Assembly: GCA_020444075.1 (NCBI GenBank)
Contig: JAHLLR010000006.1
Location: 48,317-112,316 of the forward strand
Length of the DNA: 64,000 nucleotides
Source: Deltaproteobacteria bacterium
GTDB lineage: Bacteria > Desulfobacterota > Desulfobacteria > Desulfobacterales > Desulfosarcinaceae
Reading direction: 5' to 3'
The position numbers were made by a program, and so were the translations under genes. Position 1 is the stretch's first letter; each line of letters opens with the position of its first letter. The notes below the pieces were generated by a model. It had not been told where the DNA came from, ran no database searches, and worked only from the letters and a program-made list of their open reading frames with translations. This document shows, piece after piece, positions 41,260 through 49,464 of the stretch.

Positions 41260-42561
41260 ATGTTTAAAAAGAAAATCCGCGTCTCCTCGGGCGTCAGCCA
41301 GCTCGACCGGCAGTTGGGGGGGCTGTTTATCGGCGACAACGTGGTCTGGTACGACAATGCCGGCAGCCTGGCATCGACCTTCAGCCTCAATTTCATCCAG
41401 GAATCCCAGCGCCAGAACAAGCCCTTGATCTACATCACCTTTGACCGATCCCCCAGAACCCTGTTGGAAGATCTGGGTCCGCTGGCGGAAAATCAGCATC
41501 TGACCATCCTGGACTGCTTTACCCACGGCAAGGGCGACGGCAGCGAGGTATTCAGCAAATTCTATGAGAAAGACGGCGCCCAATGGCCGCACAAGATGGT
41601 GCGAATCAATTCGCCCGAAGATCCGGAGGTGGTCTCCGATGCTGTCTACAGTCTCCACGGGACCATGAAGGGGGATGTCCGGTTCGTCTTCGATTCCCTC
41701 ACCGGCATGCAGGACCTGTGGGGCGGGGAGGAGGCGATCGGGAAATTTTATTCCCATGCCTGCCCGCGCCTTTACGAGCTGGACACCATCGCCTACTGGA
41801 TCATGGAAAAAGGCGCCCACTCGGATCGCCTCCGGGCCAGCATCAACCAGATTGCCCAGGTGGCCATCGACCTGACCGTCAACCGGGGAAAGTCGGCCCT
41901 GACCATCCTTAAAGCGGACAAGCGCAGACCCGACGCGTTAAACAGCCCGCTGGTATACTGGAACGACGGACTGGACGTGGCCTTTGAAACCGAAACGGGA
42001 AAAGGCGGGAATATCGACCTCGGCGGCCGGATAAAGCAGATTCGAAAGCGTCAGGCCATGCCCCAAAAGGAATTGGCCGCATTGGTGGGGGTGACCCCCA
42101 GCACCATCTCCCAGATTGAAACCGGCACCATCTACCCTTCTTTGCCGGCGCTGTTTAAAATCGCCCAGGTGCTTAACGTACCGGTGGCGACCTTTTTCCA
42201 GGACAGATCCGACGCCATCGGTCAGGTGGTGTTTTCCGGCGGCGGGACCCCGATCAGTTTTCCCGATCTGCCTAAACCGGATGCGGCGGGATACCGGCTT
42301 TCCCCCGCGGATTTCGATGCCGACGCGGAACCTTACCTGATAGAGATCCCCGCCGGTAAAAAACTTTCCTCTCATTTCTTCATCCATAAAGGACAGGAAA
42401 TGGGGTATCTCCTCGACGGCAGCATCGAACTGAAAATAGGCAACCGCATGCACGCGGCGAAGCCGGGGGATGTGATCTACCTCAGCCGGGAAATCCCTTC
42501 CCAATGGAAAAACACGGGCAAGGGGACGGCGCGGCTGTTGTGGGTGAAGATAAGAAAATAA
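41260..42561 (+). CDS. Regulator fusing a degenerate KaiC/RAD55-like ATPase, XRE HTH and cupin domains
   Basis: A 433-residue protein. Residues 1-245 follow the RecA/KaiC-like fold: SGVSQLDRQLGGLFIGDNVVW, and Walker B-like VRFVFDSLTG at 142-149. Where the Walker A motif should be, YDNAGSLASTF (31-41) lacks the GK[ST]; nucleotide binding is therefore doubtful. Residues 256-311 are an XRE HTH (MPQKELAALVGVTPSTISQIETG), and residues 355-430 a cupin (FIHKGQEMGYLLDGSIELKIG). It probably controls the divergent DUF1638-hydantoinase gene and the downstream MaoC gene, 12 bp away. AGAGG precedes the ATG at 41260; a GTG at 41200 is the alternative. Confidence 0.82.
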   Translation: MFKKKIRVSSGVSQLDRQLGGLFIGDNVVWYDNAGSLASTFSLNFIQESQRQNKPLIYITFDRSPRTLLEDLGPLAENQHLTILDCFTHGKGDGSEVFSKFYEKDGAQWPHKMVRINSPEDPEVVSDAVYSLHGTMKGDVRFVFDSLTGMQDLWGGEEAIGKFYSHACPRLYELDTIAYWIMEKGAHSDRLRASINQIAQVAIDLTVNRGKSALTILKADKRRPDALNSPLVYWNDGLDVAFETETGKGGNIDLGGRIKQIRKRQAMPQKELAALVGVTPSTISQIETGTIYPSLPALFKIAQVLNVPVATFFQDRSDAIGQVVFSGGGTPISFPDLPKPDAAGYRLSPADFDADAEPYLIEIPAGKKLSSHFFIHKGQEMGYLLDGSIELKIGNRMHAAKPGDVIYLSREIPSQWKNTGKGTARLLWVKIRK

Positions 42562-42573
42562 CGGAGTTTTCTA

Positions 42574-43029
42574 ATGAATGACATCCGCCGTCGAACTGTC
42601 GCCGGATTGAATGCCGGCGACACCTTCACCATTACCCGGACCTTCACCGAAAAAGATGTTGACGCGTTTACCGAAGTGACCCGGGACCATAACCCCATCC
42701 ACTCGAGCAATCCATTCGTGGCCCTCAAGGGGTTTAACGACCGGATCTGCCACGGGCTGCTTGTGGGCGGCATGATCACCGAGGTGGGCGGCCAGATCGG
42801 ATGGCTGGCTTCGGGCATGAATTTCCGTTTTAAAAAACCGGTCTATTTCAACGATACCATCACCTGCCGTTTCACGATTACACGCGTGGATGAGAAGAAC
42901 CGGGCCGAAGCCGAGGCCGTCTTCACCAACCAGCACCAGGAGATCGTTCTGGAGGCCAGCCTCTTCGGTGTCCTGCCCAATGCCCGGGAACGGCAGGTGC
43001 TTCGGGATTTGCTGGATCGAGACGCCTGA
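42574..43029 (+). CDS. MaoC-like (R)-specific enoyl-CoA hydratase
   Basis: A 151-residue single-hotdog hydratase. The active-site Asp38/His43 are in VTRDHNPIHSS, followed by GLLVGGMITEVGG, the family's hydratase-2 motif. Such enzymes hydrate trans-2-enoyl-CoA to (R)-3-hydroxyacyl-CoA; FRFKKPVYFNDTIT is the conserved second half. It follows the XRE/cupin regulator gene after 12 bp, suggesting co-transcription. The physiological acyl-CoA is unknown. ACGGAG precedes the ATG. Confidence 0.87.
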   Translation: MNDIRRRTVAGLNAGDTFTITRTFTEKDVDAFTEVTRDHNPIHSSNPFVALKGFNDRICHGLLVGGMITEVGGQIGWLASGMNFRFKKPVYFNDTITCRFTITRVDEKNRAEAEAVFTNQHQEIVLEASLFGVLPNARERQVLRDLLDRDA

Positions 43030-43097
43030 CTTCCGTTGGGTCTTTCCGCCTGCGGACGGTCACATCATGACAACCCTTTGGCGAGAGGAGTTGGCGA

Positions 43098-43712
43098 ATG
43101 GCGACATACGATGAAGTGAGAGACAGACTGGACACCGGTGACATCGTTCTGTTTTCAGGAAAAGGCCTGATCAGCATGGGGCTGAAGATCGGGTCCCTGT
43201 GCACGTGGTCCCACGTGGCCATGGTGGTCCGGGCGCGAGAGCCTGATGTGACATTGCTGTACCAGACCACACCGTTGTGCAAGGCCAAGGACTTTTTTGA
43301 AGGGACATTGAAGAACGGCGTGCAGATCAATGTGATGAGCGAGGCGGTGAACGGTTACAACGGCAAAGTGGCCGTCCGGCACCTGAGTGTCGCCCGCACG
43401 CCTGAAATGCTCAACGACCTTTCCCGGTTTCGCCAGGAGGTGAAGAACCGTCCCTATGAATCGCATATCATTCAGATGGTCAAGGCCGTGTGGGATGGTC
43501 CGCTGGGCCATGTGGAGGAGGACCTGTCCAGCCTGTTCTGCAGCGAGCTGGTGGCCGAGGCCTACCAGCGCATGGGATTGCTTCCGTCCAATGAATGCGG
43601 CGGCTGCCCCTGTTCGGAATACACCCCGAAGGATTTCTCCACCGAAGGCGGCGGTATCGAGCTGCTTCTGGGGGCAACTCTCGGCGAGGAGATTGTGATC
43701 CGCGAGGGGTAG
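43098..43712 (+). CDS. Permuted papain-fold (YiiX/YebB-like, NlpC/P60 superfamily) protein
   Basis: A 204-residue protein. The catalytic His39 is in WSHVAMVVR near the N-terminus and Cys148 in FCSELVAEAYQ near the C-terminus, the reversed order typical of circularly permuted NlpC/P60 (YiiX/YebB, LRAT-like) proteins. GDIVLFSGKG opens the fold. They act as amidases or acyltransferases on lipids or peptidoglycan. No signal peptide is seen, so it may be cytoplasmic. GAGAGGAG lies before the ATG. It is the last gene of the rightward group that begins with the XRE/cupin regulator. Confidence 0.8.
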   Translation: MATYDEVRDRLDTGDIVLFSGKGLISMGLKIGSLCTWSHVAMVVRAREPDVTLLYQTTPLCKAKDFFEGTLKNGVQINVMSEAVNGYNGKVAVRHLSVARTPEMLNDLSRFRQEVKNRPYESHIIQMVKAVWDGPLGHVEEDLSSLFCSELVAEAYQRMGLLPSNECGGCPCSEYTPKDFSTEGGGIELLLGATLGEEIVIREG

Positions 43713-43770
43713 CCGGATGTTCCCGTCGACAGACCTTTACTGAAGTGGACACGCTCTGCTGCCAGGAGAC

Positions 43771-45051
43771 TTATTCAGGGTGTGCCTGCCCGGGGTTTCC
43801 GGCATGCACTGCGGTCAACTGGTCCGCCCATTCCACCGCATCTTTGAAGGCCGCGGTCACCTTGTCACGGTTCAGGTTGAGCTGCTGCATCATGACGTCG
43901 GCATCCTCCCAGCGGGCTTCTTCGACGCACTGGGCCAGCTTGACCAGGGGCAGGTATTCGTTGTTGGCTTCCCGGCGAAGGGCATCCTTGAGCTTGTTTT
44001 CGAGGGGCAGAAAGGTGACGATCTCCTCCATCGGGGTGCCCAGCATGGTGTCCAGCAGGGAAAACAGGCCCAGCAGGTGCAGACTTTCCGGATCGAACCC
44101 CCAGAAATCGTGGCGCTGTGCCACCAGTTCCAGGAATTTTCCCCGCTGGGCGGAGAGCTGGATCAGGTCCGGCGCCGCCGTCTCGCTCATGTCGTTGAGC
44201 AGGATCACACGCAGCCAGTTTTTCAGTTTCGGCCATCCCAGCAGCCGGATGGCATGCTGGATGGATTTGATTTTCTGAGAAAGACCGAAAGCCGTCGAAT
44301 TCAGGTAGGTCAGCAGGCGGAAGCTGATGGCGACATCGGATTGAATGGTTTCCGCCAAGGCATCGATGTCCGGGTCCCGCTGTTCGATACTCTGCAGGAG
44401 CTTCAGGCGCGACACGGCGTTGGAGGTCATTTTGTGCACGGTGATGGTGTCCGGCTGCTTGAAAAAGGCCCCTTCGAAAAGGGTGACACCCGCTTCCCGG
44501 CACATGGCAAACCCGGCGGCATCATCCACCCGCCGGGCCAAAAGTCGGGCATCCACATCGTGGATGGTTGACAGCAGGGTCGCCACCTGCGCTTTCTGCC
44601 TGCCGATCACCGGTACGGCAATGATATCCGCCAGCTCATAAAGTCGATCGAACTGCGGCTCCCCGCTGAATCCGCGAACGGCGATGAGATAGCCGTCAGA
44701 TTTTAGGCGTTCCAGCATCTCCGGGATATCGGGGCGCAGAAACACCCTCTCATCCACCTGTACGGCGGCATTCACCGGGGGCAGGGCATAGGGCATGTCA
44801 TCCAGGATGCTCATCTCATCGAAATTGAGCATGATTTTCTGGCCCTGCCTGAGGATCTGCTGGAGTCCCATATATGCGCTTGCCGCCACAGTGATGGCCA
44901 TGTTTTCCGGCTCGCCGTCCGTCCTCGGCGACGCTCCTTCACCCACACAAAACAATTCATATCCCCACAGTCGACGGTTCTCATCAAATATGGGCTGCCG
45001 GGCGATGGATACCGAAGCGGCATGGGCTGTGGGTTGTTGACTGTCGGTCAT
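43771..45051 (-). CDS. EAL-like/HDOD two-domain signalling protein (YuxH family)
   Basis: A 426-residue protein. The N-terminal part (SIARQPIFDENRRLWGYELFCVG) resembles an EAL phosphodiesterase domain but has GYELF in place of the catalytic ExL; other metal ligands are not clear, so it is probably inactive. Residues about 215-415 form an HDOD domain (AISFRLLTYLNSTAFGLSQKIKSIQHAIRLLGWPKLKNW). Such proteins are signalling or scaffolding components rather than enzymes. The ATG at 45051 has AAGGAGG 9 bp upstream; the longer frame to 45213 runs into glgP. It is transcribed after glgP. Confidence 0.82.
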   Translation of the reverse strand: MTDSQQPTAHAASVSIARQPIFDENRRLWGYELFCVGEGASPRTDGEPENMAITVAASAYMGLQQILRQGQKIMLNFDEMSILDDMPYALPPVNAAVQVDERVFLRPDIPEMLERLKSDGYLIAVRGFSGEPQFDRLYELADIIAVPVIGRQKAQVATLLSTIHDVDARLLARRVDDAAGFAMCREAGVTLFEGAFFKQPDTITVHKMTSNAVSRLKLLQSIEQRDPDIDALAETIQSDVAISFRLLTYLNSTAFGLSQKIKSIQHAIRLLGWPKLKNWLRVILLNDMSETAAPDLIQLSAQRGKFLELVAQRHDFWGFDPESLHLLGLFSLLDTMLGTPMEEIVTFLPLENKLKDALRREANNEYLPLVKLAQCVEEARWEDADVMMQQLNLNRDKVTAAFKDAVEWADQLTAVHAGNPGQAHPE

Positions 45052-45092
45052 GTGACAGGCCTCCTTGCTGGAACCTCGCCAATCGTTCTTGT

Positions 45093-47579
45093 TTATTTTT
45101 CCACCGCCGGGAGCGGTTTCAATCCCCAGATGTTGTCGGCATATTCCATAACGGACCGGTCGCTGGAGAATTTGCCCATCCGGGCGGTGTTGAGGATCGA
45201 TTTTCTGGCCCATTCGTCCTTGTCCAGGAAGAGCTTGCCCACGGCCTCCTGGGCGGTTACATAAGCCCGGTAGTCGGCCAGCAGCATATAGAAATCACCC
45301 CGGTGAAGCAACGATTCCATAATGGGTGAAAAGAGATAGGGGTCTTCCGGCGAAAAATCCCCCCGGCTGATGCTGTCAAGGGCCAGACGCAGTTCGGAAT
45401 CGCTGTCGTAGTAAGTCCGCGGGTCGTACCCCCCGCTGCGAAGGGACGTCACCTGGTCCGCCGTCAGGCCGAAGATGAAGATGTTTTCCTGGCCCACTTC
45501 CTCCATGATTTCGACATTGGCACCATCCAGCGTCCCGATGGTCAAGGCCCCGTTCAACGACATCTTCATGTTGCCCGTTCCCGAGGCCTCCATGCCGGCG
45601 GTGGAGATCTGTTCGGACAGGTCCGCCGCGGGGATGATCTTTTCAGCCTGGGAGACGCAATAATTGGGTAAAAACACCACCCGCAGCTTTCCCTGGACCA
45701 ACGGGTCGCTGTTGGTTTTCGCAGCCACCGCATTGATCAGCTTGATGATGCGCTTGGCCTGGTGGTAAGCCGGCGCGGCCTTGCCGGCAAAGATAACGGT
45801 GCGCGGCACCATCGGCGCGGCGGGGTTCGCCCGGATGCGATGGTACAAGGTGATCACGTGGAGGACGTTGAGCAACTGACGCTTGTACTCATGGATGCGC
45901 TTGACCTGAACGGAAAACAGCGTTTCCGGGTCAACCCCAACGCCGATTTTGCGAAGGATATAGCGTGCCAGCCGTTTTTTGTTGTCCCGCTTGGTTTGGA
46001 TCCAGCGTTGGCGAAACGCGGCATCCTCGGCCAAAGGTTCCAGTTCCCGCAGCCGGTAGAGGTCGGTGATCCATTCGGGGCCGATGGTGTCGTTGATCAA
46101 CTTTGCCAATGGAGGATTGGCCTGGGCCAGCCACCGGCGGGGGGTGATGCCGTTGGTGACATTGGCGAGGCGGCCGGGGAAAAGGGCGTCGAAATCCCTG
46201 AACAGTTCCTCCTTGATAATTTTGCTGTGGAGTTCGGCCACGCCATTGACGGTGTGGCTGCCCACGATGGCCAGATGGGCCATGCGGACCCGCTGCTGGC
46301 CGCCTTCGACAATCAGCGACACCCGCTGGGCAAGGCCGTTGTCCTCCTTGTTCTCGTTGGCGACCATGGCCAGGAAGCGGCGGTTGATTTCAAAGATGAT
46401 TTCCATGTGCCGGGGCAGGATCCGTCGGATGAGGTCAACGGGCCAGGTTTCCAGGGCTTCGGGCAGTACCGTGTGGTTGGTGTAGGCGAAGGTTTTCTCG
46501 CAGATGGGCCAGGCAGTGTCCCATACCAGTCCCTCCTCGTCCATGAGCAGGCGCATGAGTTCGGGGATGGCGATGGCCGGGTGGGTATCGTTGAGCTGGA
46601 TGGCCACGAAGTCGGGAAGTTCGGAAAAATCCCGGTCCAGCTTTTTAAATCGTCGAAGAATATCGGCCAGGGTGGCGGCCACGAAGAAGTACTGCTGTTT
46701 CAGGCGCAGTTCCCGGCCCTGCTCCATCTCGTCGCTGGGATAGAGCACGCCGGAGATATTTTCGCTGAGCACCTTGGCTTCGACGGCGCCGATATAGTCG
46801 CCCTGGTTGAATTCATCCAGGTTGAACTCCCGGCTGGACTGGGCCCGCCACAGACGCATGTTGGTGACGAAATCATCTCCGTAGCCGGGGACGAGGATGT
46901 CGCAGGCCATGGCCATGACCGTTTCGCCGTCGACCCAGCGGTGGCACTGGCGGCCGGCGTCATCTGTGGTGGTTTCGGTGTGGCCGTAAAAGCGCACGGG
47001 TCTCAAATATTCTCCCCGGAGGATCTCCCAGGGCGTCCCCTTGCGGGACCAGTTGTCGCACTGTTCCCGCTGCCATCCGTTTTCGATCGTCTGATGGAAT
47101 ATGCCGTAGTCGTAACGGATGCCGTAGCCGTAGCCGGGAAGGTCCAGACAGGCCAGGGAATCCATGTAACAGGAGGCCAGGCGCCCTAGACCGCCGTTTC
47201 CCAGGCCTGCATCCCACTCCTGCTCTTCCAGCTCATCCAGATCGAAGCCCATTTCTTCAACGGTTTGGCGGACTTCGTCCACCATCTTGAGGCTGATCAG
47301 GTAGTTCATGAGAAAGCGACCCGGAAGAAATTCCAGGGATAGGAAGTAGACCCGTTTGGCCAGGGTGTCATACTGCGAGCGCTGCGTGCGAATCCACCGG
47401 TCGATGAGGCGATCGCGGATGCTGTAGGCCAATCCCATGAAACAGGCATGGCGGTTGGGCTTTGCCGGGTCTCTGCCCATGGTGAAGCGGATGTGCCGTT
47501 GGATTTCATCTTTCAGTGTGAGGGTTGAATTCGGGCCGTTAAAGGTGGCGCTGCTGTCTTCCGGGTACAGGCTATCCAT
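45093..47579 (-). CDS. glgP: Glycogen/starch/alpha-glucan phosphorylase
   Basis: An 828-residue PLP enzyme releasing glucose 1-phosphate from alpha-1,4-glucans. The PLP-Lys motif EASGTGNMKMSLNGALTIGTLDGANVEI, the N-terminal GRDPAKPNRHACFMGLAYSIRDRLIDRW, and GLGNGGLGRLASCYMDSLA are diagnostic. Length and motif order are normal for bacterial GlgP. The ATG at 47579 follows CAGGAGG; the upstream frame to 47624 has no such site. No other glycogen genes are in the window, but the GAPDH at 5.9 kb would lie downstream in the same sugar flux. Confidence 0.95.
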   Translation of the reverse strand: MDSLYPEDSSATFNGPNSTLTLKDEIQRHIRFTMGRDPAKPNRHACFMGLAYSIRDRLIDRWIRTQRSQYDTLAKRVYFLSLEFLPGRFLMNYLISLKMVDEVRQTVEEMGFDLDELEEQEWDAGLGNGGLGRLASCYMDSLACLDLPGYGYGIRYDYGIFHQTIENGWQREQCDNWSRKGTPWEILRGEYLRPVRFYGHTETTTDDAGRQCHRWVDGETVMAMACDILVPGYGDDFVTNMRLWRAQSSREFNLDEFNQGDYIGAVEAKVLSENISGVLYPSDEMEQGRELRLKQQYFFVAATLADILRRFKKLDRDFSELPDFVAIQLNDTHPAIAIPELMRLLMDEEGLVWDTAWPICEKTFAYTNHTVLPEALETWPVDLIRRILPRHMEIIFEINRRFLAMVANENKEDNGLAQRVSLIVEGGQQRVRMAHLAIVGSHTVNGVAELHSKIIKEELFRDFDALFPGRLANVTNGITPRRWLAQANPPLAKLINDTIGPEWITDLYRLRELEPLAEDAAFRQRWIQTKRDNKKRLARYILRKIGVGVDPETLFSVQVKRIHEYKRQLLNVLHVITLYHRIRANPAAPMVPRTVIFAGKAAPAYHQAKRIIKLINAVAAKTNSDPLVQGKLRVVFLPNYCVSQAEKIIPAADLSEQISTAGMEASGTGNMKMSLNGALTIGTLDGANVEIMEEVGQENIFIFGLTADQVTSLRSGGYDPRTYYDSDSELRLALDSISRGDFSPEDPYLFSPIMESLLHRGDFYMLLADYRAYVTAQEAVGKLFLDKDEWARKSILNTARMGKFSSDRSVMEYADNIWGLKPLPAVEK

Positions 47580-47690
47580 GGGGCTAACCTCCTGGGAAAT
47601 TAAGAAAACCAAGGCCGGCATCATTTATTCAACAAACGAAAGATTGACATCGTCTACCCTGATAAGGATGACTGGAGAGCGATTCAGACA

Positions 47691-47726
47691 GGAAAACGGC
47701 GCCAACCGGTGCAGCGCCTGTTTTCC
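47691..47726 (-). terminator. Hairpin between the GIY-YIG gene and glgP
   Basis: GGAAAACGGCGC and GCGCCTGTTTTCC are inverted copies with one bulged base around an 11-base loop. It lies 125 bp past the stop of the leftward GIY-YIG gene and upstream of glgP, so it probably terminates the former. There is no clean T-tract on either strand. Confidence 0.45.
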
Positions 47727-47850
47727 TTCGGAGTGGTCATGAGAATGGTCGAACCGGGAAGACGTTTTTCAATTTACCCCAATGGGCCGGTCAAATCAAC
47801 GCCAATTCCACTTTTTATACTATCGAATGGAACCCGAACCGGGTCGTTGC

Positions 47851-48663
47851 TTACTTTTCGTTGTAGCCGAACGCGACTGACCGCAGCACCGCTTTCCAAT
47901 GCTCGGTTCTGGAAACCACATAGTCCCTGCTTGCCTTCAAATCGCAGACTTCCAGAATCGAAAACTGGAAGTTGAACTGATAGTCACCCACCTCGCGGCT
48001 CAGCAGCCGCTGCAGGGTTTTGATTTCCCCATGGCCGCTGATGGCAAAAGAGACCCACTGATGCCAGATCGTGTCTCCCCCCTGGGCGCTGCCGACAAAA
48101 TGTTTGCCGGTATGGTTGTCCGTGACCAGATAGACCCCGCTCACATCGCTCAACGCGGCTTTCCACTGAGGCATATTCTTTCTGACAACGGTGCGCAGCA
48201 ACCGGTAGGATAGATTCACCGCATTGTACCCCGGAAAGTCCGCCACCCGCATCCGTTTTTCACGAATTTCAGACACCAGCAGCTTATCAATATATTTGGT
48301 TCCAATCAGGTGGGAGGCGATAAAGCGCTTGCGGAACTGGACCACAACACGACCGGTGAGGTGATCGAGGCCGGCCATTTCTTTGGTACCGTATTCGAAC
48401 CAGTTGTTATCCCCCTCCTTGCGGTGTTTGACGCCAAGTACCTGATAGATACCGGCAAAAAGCCATTTGTCCTCCTCCAGATGAATCAGGGAGATGATCT
48501 CGTCGCATCGAAAATTCTGTTGGTTTTGATGTTCCTGCCACGCCTTGAACCGGCCTTCGAAGAAAGCCTCCAGGGGTGAGTCATCTCTGCCTGCCGCGCA
48601 GTGGATTTTGTAACTGTTTAAAAACACACCGGCGATCTTGAGCAGATCGATGAATTTGATCAT
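47851..48663 (-). CDS. GIY-YIG nuclease-family protein with long N-terminal domain
   Basis: A 270-residue protein. The C-terminal GIY-YIG-like domain begins SGVYLVTDNHTGKHFVGSAQGG at residues 175-196; GVYLV and FVGSA stand for the GIY and YIG strands, and the helix with Arg/Glu (RTEHWKAVL) follows. The first Tyr is present, but YIG has become FVG, as in the 'GIY-YIG nuclease family' proteins of uncertain activity. Residues 1-170 are a separate unrecognised domain with aromatic and charged strands (DKWLFAGIYQVLGVKH). GGAG lies 7 bp before the ATG. Single gene. Confidence 0.72.
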   Translation of the reverse strand: MIKFIDLLKIAGVFLNSYKIHCAAGRDDSPLEAFFEGRFKAWQEHQNQQNFRCDEIISLIHLEEDKWLFAGIYQVLGVKHRKEGDNNWFEYGTKEMAGLDHLTGRVVVQFRKRFIASHLIGTKYIDKLLVSEIREKRMRVADFPGYNAVNLSYRLLRTVVRKNMPQWKAALSDVSGVYLVTDNHTGKHFVGSAQGGDTIWHQWVSFAISGHGEIKTLQRLLSREVGDYQFNFQFSILEVCDLKASRDYVVSRTEHWKAVLRSVAFGYNEK

Positions 48664-49052
48664 TTTACAACTCCAATCCTACGATGTTGATCCAAATCAC
48701 CCCGTGAAGCCGCTTCTCCGGGTGCGTAATGGGCCTCGATGGCAATCGTGTTCTTCGAAGGTCGCCATACCTGAACTGTCAATAAAGTGTCGCATGTTTA
48801 CTCAAAAACGGCAAACCGATGCTGTCTGGTCTACGGTTTTTTCCCCTTGTCCGGTAGTGGAGAAGAAAAATCCGATGCGGACGCGGTTCGATACTATGTT
48901 GCCAGTCCAACTATATGCACTAATCGTGCCGTAACTGTCTTGTGCATTTTCACCATCGGCCAGTGACAGTTGACACGAAACTTCCGGCCGGAGTAGGCTG
49001 ATCCAGGCAATTTCAGCATCGACAGGTACACCCCCAAACCTGAGGGACGCCA
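48664..49052. other. Intergenic gap, nothing identified
   Basis: 389 bp between two diverging genes. No frame with a ribosome site, RNA gene signature or strong palindrome was seen. It must hold both promoters. Confidence 0.4.
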
Positions 49053-49409
49053 ATGAAATCCCTGACCATCCATCGCACCAACACGATTTTGTACTGCAGC
49101 CAATGGGACGCGACGGTCAAGTTTTACCGGGAGGTGATCAGGCTCCCGGTGCTTCTGCAAAAAGCGTGGTTCGTTGAATTCAAGCTCACCGATGATGGCT
49201 GCTTAAGCGTGGCCGATGCGTCACGCGCCTCTGTCAACAGCGCCGGCGGGGCCGGGATTACGCTGTCGTGGCAAGTGGAAGACATTGATGCCGTCCATGA
49301 CCGTTTGGCCTCAGGCGGCATCGCCGTCAGCCCGATCAAAGGCACGTGGGGTGCGCGGGCCTTCTTCCTGTTCGACCCCGAGGGCAACCGGATCGAGCTT
49401 TGGGCGTGA
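49053..49409 (+). CDS. VOC-superfamily (glyoxalase-like) protein
   Basis: A 118-residue single-domain VOC protein: two beta-alpha-beta3 units, with NTILYCSQWDATVKFYREVIRLP (first unit) and WQVEDIDAVHDRLASGGIAV...FFLFDPEGNRIELW (second unit, with the usual Asp-Pro-Glu-Gly-Asn end). Metal ligands are partly recognisable (the final Glu). Activity (glyoxalase, resistance dioxygenase or isomerase) cannot be told. GAGGGACG precedes the ATG. Its neighbour, the sigma-54 regulator, is convergent. Confidence 0.8.
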   Translation: MKSLTIHRTNTILYCSQWDATVKFYREVIRLPVLLQKAWFVEFKLTDDGCLSVADASRASVNSAGGAGITLSWQVEDIDAVHDRLASGGIAVSPIKGTWGARAFFLFDPEGNRIELWA

Positions 49410-49464
49410 AATGCCGGGCGGGCTCTCCTCTGATTCTCGAGGCTGAAACGCCGCCGCCGCTGCT

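Noticed and set aside
45762..47189. 475-codon plus-strand frame inside glgP.
   Set aside because: Antisense shadow of a phosphorylase with intact PLP motif.
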